Assembly: GCF_007971025.1 (NCBI RefSeq)
Contig: NZ_CP042436.1
Location: 2,790,001-2,854,000, forward strand
DNA length: 64,000 nt
Direction of reading: 5' to 3'
From: Mucilaginibacter ginsenosidivorans
GTDB taxonomy: Bacteria > Bacteroidota > Bacteroidia > Sphingobacteriales > Sphingobacteriaceae
The first letter of the stretch is position 1. The number at the start of each line of letters is the position of its first letter. Below the pieces are notes generated by a model. That model ran no database searches. It saw only the letters and a program-made list of their open reading frames with translations, and was not told the origin of the DNA. Positions 60,703 through 64,000 of this stretch are shown piece after piece. The position numbers were made by a program, and so were the translations under genes.

Positions 60703-63471
60703 TTAGAAAGTAAAGCCGGCTCTCACAAAAAAGCGACGTCCGTTGTTGCCCATTTGGACAGGATCAGATGGGCCGCCCGGTTCGTTATTGTAAGCATAAC
60801 CTTTGGCAGCTATCACCGCGCCTAAATCGGGGTGAACATTGAACACGTTATCGCAACCTATTGAAAAGTGTACGTTTTTATTAGCCTTAAAGCTGATATA
60901 AGCATCATGTACAAACTTTCCGCTGTAAATATATTCATCGGGTACGGTTACATCAGGGTTTGCATCGGTAGGAACCACAGGGTGTATGCCGTCAAAATTC
61001 TCACCATACCCTAATAGGTCTATTTTGCCAAAATAAGTAACCCGTGCGCCAAAAGTGAATTTCTTATGGCCGTATTCAGGGTTCAATGTGAGTTTTTCCG
61101 GTGGTGCCGAAGCGAGGATGAATTTCTGCTCGCGGTCGCTCAAAAACGTTTGTCTTAGCTGGTCGGTGGCACTCAGTTTCGGAGGGTAGTTGATCTGGTC
61201 AATGGTCATGTGCTGGAAGTTGCCGGCGAACAACAAGCGGTACCGATCGTCGCCCACTGTCTTATTGTATTCGATAACTACGTCCAAACCCTTGTTAGTC
61301 GTATTTGCTGCATTATCAAAAAACTGTGCCTGCGTTACGTGCAGCGAATTTAACGCCGCTATGAATGCCGGGTCGAGGTCGGTATTATCAGCGCTGAACT
61401 GCCCCGAAAGTACCACGCGGTCTTTTACTTTGATCAGGTATCCATCGACAGTGAAAGTTAATTCCTTTAACGGCTGAAAGGTAAATCCAAGACCTGCGTT
61501 CTTCGATTTTTCCTGCTTCAATGTTGGTATGCCGGCTGCTTTGGTTATGGGGCTATAGTTGGGTGCTATTTTCACTTCAGAAATCACGCCGCCCTGTACA
61601 TTGGTATAGGACGAACTGTAATTGATCTGTTGTAAAGACGGCGCGCGGTAACCTGTACCCAATGAACCACGAATGTTAAAGTTGTCGGTCACTTTATAAC
61701 GGCTCGCAAATTTAGTACTCAGGTTGTATCCAAAGTCGCTGTAATGTTCAAGACGATTGGCAAAATCAACCAGCCATTTGCTGGTTACGTCCGCTTCAAG
61801 GTCAAGGTAAATACCTTCAACGGTACGGTGCGCGGTCACCTCGTCACCTGGCTGGTAACCGGGGAAACCCTGCGAACCGGTGGCCTTATCTTCATTGTAA
61901 TTGCTGTAGGAGCCGGCTTCGCCCGCGTTGATCATATAACGCTCGTAACGATACTCGGCACCTGCACCTACGTTCAGCCCCGAAAATATTGTGCTGTAAT
62001 GCTTGCTGAAGTTTAAATCGGTCGAGTTTTGCAGAAACTGCGGCCCGCCATCGTAAAAGTGTGTTTGCCCGGTGCCCAGGGAGGCATTGAAGGTTTTATC
62101 GCCATAAAAATGAAAGGTGTTGTTACCGATGGTATTGCTGATGTCCCAATCCACATCTTTGCCTATTGTGCCTTTGAAGCCCACGGCGAGGGACAGATCG
62201 GTGTTGTGGGTTTGGATGATGGGGTTGTAATAACTGTCCCCATCCGGTGTATTGAATATGATACCACTTACAGGTATCAGCTCGCCGTTGGCGTCTGTTG
62301 GGAAACGACCGGGCGAACCGGAAAAATTCCGCGTAAAGGCATAATCGTCGGAACCCTTATAACTAAATCCGCCAAAACTGTAAAAGGTGGTTTTGGTTCC
62401 GGCCAATGGGATTTCAGAGTTAAACAAGGCGCTTATGCTGCTGGCAGAACCGTCGCCGTTAGCACGCCTCACATTGTTGAGCGGCAATGCCTTAGGGTTA
62501 CCAAAGGCGGTATCATGGGTTTGCCGGAAGGTTTTGCCATTGACATCATAATCGACCGAAAAGTTAATAAAGCCTTTATTCTTCCCGATAGGCAAGCCAT
62601 AATTGGCATCTAAAGAGAAGCCATTGCCATCTATAGCGCCCCCATGCGGATATTGACCCATTGCCAATGCGTTCCTGCTATTAAAAGCCGGGTCATAATA
62701 GCCGGAATAGCCCGCATTTACAGTTAATTGATTAACTGTTTTCTTCAAAACGATATTAATAACCCCGGCAATGGCATCCGACCCGTATTGTGCCGAGGCG
62801 CCGTCGCGCAATATTTCGACCCTGTCGATAGATGAAACAGGGATCGAACTAAGATCGACCCCTGAGTTGCCACGGCCTCTGGTGCCAAACACAGATACAA
62901 AAGCCGTTGAGTGCCTGCGCTTGCCATCGATGAGCACAAGGGTTTGGTCGGGTCCGAGCCCTCTTAAGGTACCCAGTTCCACGTGGTCTGCGCCGTCGGA
63001 TCCTGATTGTTTATTGTAGTTGAACGATGGGGCGGCGTAGTTCAGGATGTCGGTCAGATCAAGCCTGCCAGTATTGGAAGAGGCTTTCGTCACATTAACC
63101 ACATCCACCGGGACTGGTGTTTCCAGTTTAACCCTGCCCGCCGACCGCGTACCAACAAGCACCACTTCATTCAGTTGAGAAATGTCGCTTACCAGTTCTA
63201 CATCGACGGTAGTTTGTCCGTTAAGGGTTATGGTTTGAACTTTGTATCCGGTGTACCTGAATGTCAGTACGTCGCCCGGTGATGCGGATACGGTGAAGCG
63301 ACCATTTTGGTCGGTTGCGGTTCCCTGCCCTGTCGATTTGACCAGGACGGTAACGCCGGGTAGCTTTTCTTTGGTTGCTGCATCGGCAACGGTACCCTTT
63401 ACGCTGATATTTTGTGCTAAGGCCTGGCTACATAATAGAATGGCAATAATAAGGGGTAAATATCTTTTCAT
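60703..63471 (-). CDS. TonB-dependent outer-membrane receptor
   Basis: A 922-residue receptor. A signal peptide (ending SQALAQ) is followed by a carboxypeptidase-regulatory-like domain (about 22-105; VKGTVADAATKEKLPGVTVLV), the plug (about 110-240; GLGPDQTLVLIDGKRRHST, SIPVSSIDRVEILRDGASAQYGSDAIAGVINIV) and the 22-stranded barrel ending FFVRAGFTF. No SusD partner is adjacent, so it is probably not a glycan SusC, and the substrate (a siderophore, vitamin or other) is unknown. Transcribed alone from an AT-rich upstream region. Confidence 0.95.
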   Translation of the reverse strand: MKRYLPLIIAILLCSQALAQNISVKGTVADAATKEKLPGVTVLVKSTGQGTATDQNGRFTVSASPGDVLTFRYTGYKVQTITLNGQTTVDVELVSDISQLNEVVLVGTRSAGRVKLETPVPVDVVNVTKASSNTGRLDLTDILNYAAPSFNYNKQSGSDGADHVELGTLRGLGPDQTLVLIDGKRRHSTAFVSVFGTRGRGNSGVDLSSIPVSSIDRVEILRDGASAQYGSDAIAGVINIVLKKTVNQLTVNAGYSGYYDPAFNSRNALAMGQYPHGGAIDGNGFSLDANYGLPIGKNKGFINFSVDYDVNGKTFRQTHDTAFGNPKALPLNNVRRANGDGSASSISALFNSEIPLAGTKTTFYSFGGFSYKGSDDYAFTRNFSGSPGRFPTDANGELIPVSGIIFNTPDGDSYYNPIIQTHNTDLSLAVGFKGTIGKDVDWDISNTIGNNTFHFYGDKTFNASLGTGQTHFYDGGPQFLQNSTDLNFSKHYSTIFSGLNVGAGAEYRYERYMINAGEAGSYSNYNEDKATGSQGFPGYQPGDEVTAHRTVEGIYLDLEADVTSKWLVDFANRLEHYSDFGYNLSTKFASRYKVTDNFNIRGSLGTGYRAPSLQQINYSSSYTNVQGGVISEVKIAPNYSPITKAAGIPTLKQEKSKNAGLGFTFQPLKELTFTVDGYLIKVKDRVVLSGQFSADNTDLDPAFIAALNSLHVTQAQFFDNAANTTNKGLDVVIEYNKTVGDDRYRLLFAGNFQHMTIDQINYPPKLSATDQLRQTFLSDREQKFILASAPPEKLTLNPEYGHKKFTFGARVTYFGKIDLLGYGENFDGIHPVVPTDANPDVTVPDEYIYSGKFVHDAYISFKANKNVHFSIGCDNVFNVHPDLGAVIAAKGYAYNNEPGGPSDPVQMGNNGRRFFVRAGFTF

Positions 63472-63620
63472 AAAAAAATAATTTGGGGTTGAACATAATG
63501 TTAAATTAATTTTAATGTAAGATAAAGATTATTGAGGAATTATAAAATTAATCAGGATATTATTTGGATAATTGTAAAACATACAGGTATAATATATATC
63601 AAAACGTTATAAACGGTGCG

Positions 63621-63652
63621 TTTTTGCTGTTTTTTGGAAATTCGTACCTTCA
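63621..63652 (+). promoter_or_regulatory. Putative promoter of the DUF3078 gene
   Basis: TTTTTG at 63621-63626, an 18-nt spacer and TACCTTCA at 63645-63652, which matches TAnnTTTG at six positions. The leader to the ATG at 63693 would be about 35 nt. Confidence 0.3.
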
Positions 63653-63692
63653 CTTTTAATTAACTAATCAGATACCTGTTAAATAATTACTT

Positions 63693-64000
63693 ATGAAACG
63701 CATCTTACTATTACTAACATTATTGACCGCCAGTTACACAGGCTTTTCTCAAACCACTCCGGGCGACACAACAAAAAAGGACACCGCCTGGAAAATACAC
63801 GGGCAAAACACTTTCCTTATTAACCAGAGCTCGTTTACGCATTGGGCCGCGGGTGGCGCCAATGCTTTTGCTGCCAACGTGGTTTTTGATTACGATTTTA
63901 ATTACAAAAAGGACAAATGGAGCTGGGATAATAAGGTAATTGTCGGCTACGGCCTGAGCAAACAGGCTGGTACCGGCTGGCGCAAGAATGATGACCGCAT
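63693..64000 (+). CDS. DUF3078 outer-membrane protein (partial)
   Basis: The first 102 codons of a gene running off the right edge. A signal peptide (KRILLLLTLLTASYTGFSQ) is followed by the start of DUF3078: WKIHGQNTFLINQSSFTHWAAGGANAFAAN and then YDFNYKKDKWSWDNKVIVGYG. This is a Bacteroidota outer-membrane barrel family of unknown function. The rest lies outside the window. Confidence 0.85.
   Translation, partial: MKRILLLLTLLTASYTGFSQTTPGDTTKKDTAWKIHGQNTFLINQSSFTHWAAGGANAFAANVVFDYDFNYKKDKWSWDNKVIVGYGLSKQAGTGWRKNDDR

Overview
The window comes from a Bacteroidota genome, most likely of the family Sphingobacteriaceae (Mucilaginibacter/Pedobacter-like); this is inferred from gene content, not from a search. 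The signs are TAnnTTTG-type -7 promoter boxes with very short leaders, type IX secretion (T9SS) C-terminal sorting domains on giant beta-propeller proteins, a TonB-dependent receptor with a carboxypeptidase-like N-terminal domain, and Bacteroidota-typical families (DUF2723, DUF3078, DUF5020, DUF2147, DUF3347, DUF983). No rRNA, tRNA, CRISPR array, prophage or transposase was seen. It reads as an ordinary chromosomal segment with small clusters on both strands.

Layout. 0-9 kb: the end of a sensor kinase, a 1067-residue CheB-CheR-PAS-kinase hybrid, a lipoprotein, a type B carboxylesterase, a nitrobindin-like protein and a selU-selD pair for tRNA 2-selenouridine. 9-17 kb: cell-wall amidase, TPR protein, Tat-exported Gfo/Idh/MocA oxidoreductase, GH19 protein, a small cysteine-rich/DUF3347 set that looks metal-related, an Lrp regulator, a WD40-like secreted protein and a HAD phosphatase. 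17-25 kb: a carbohydrate-flavoured stretch (ROK regulator, DUF1349 protein, GH3 glucosidase), two DUF2147 paralogues around a DUF1801 gene and a decayed kinase tail, then YceI and VOC proteins. 25-36 kb: two very large minus-strand T9SS cargo genes (YVTN and NHL propellers), one interrupted by a one-base frameshift at a C run, followed by a membrane-anchored lectin-like protein. 36-43 kb: DUF5020, GH16 glucanase, metallophosphoesterase, two single-domain response regulators, small membrane and His-rich proteins, and a Crp/Fnr regulator next to a TPR gene with an FNR-like operator between them. 43-50 kb: a tandem pair of DUF2723 (TMEM260-like, predicted protein O-glycosyltransferase) genes with duplicated upstream elements. 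50-55 kb: GNAT, DUF983, AraC, a second HAD phosphatase and a PAS kinase.

The most notable system is at 55.0-59.1 kb: kaiC-kaiB-kaiB-histidine kinase, tightly packed (14-nt and 1-nt overlaps), with no kaiA beside it. KaiC keeps both Walker A motifs and both catalytic Glu pairs; its phosphosite motif is Ser-Ser instead of Ser-Thr, and it carries a coiled-coil-like C-terminal extension of about 90 residues. One KaiB is canonical and the other has lost a conserved proline. A related PAS kinase is divergent from it. This looks like a KaiA-less timing or stress-signalling module in a heterotroph.

59-64 kb holds a class C beta-lactamase-like serine hydrolase, a 922-residue TonB-dependent receptor and the start of a DUF3078 gene. 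Nested palindromic intergenic repeats occur at 19.9, 36.9, 41.1, 43.4 and 46.7 kb.
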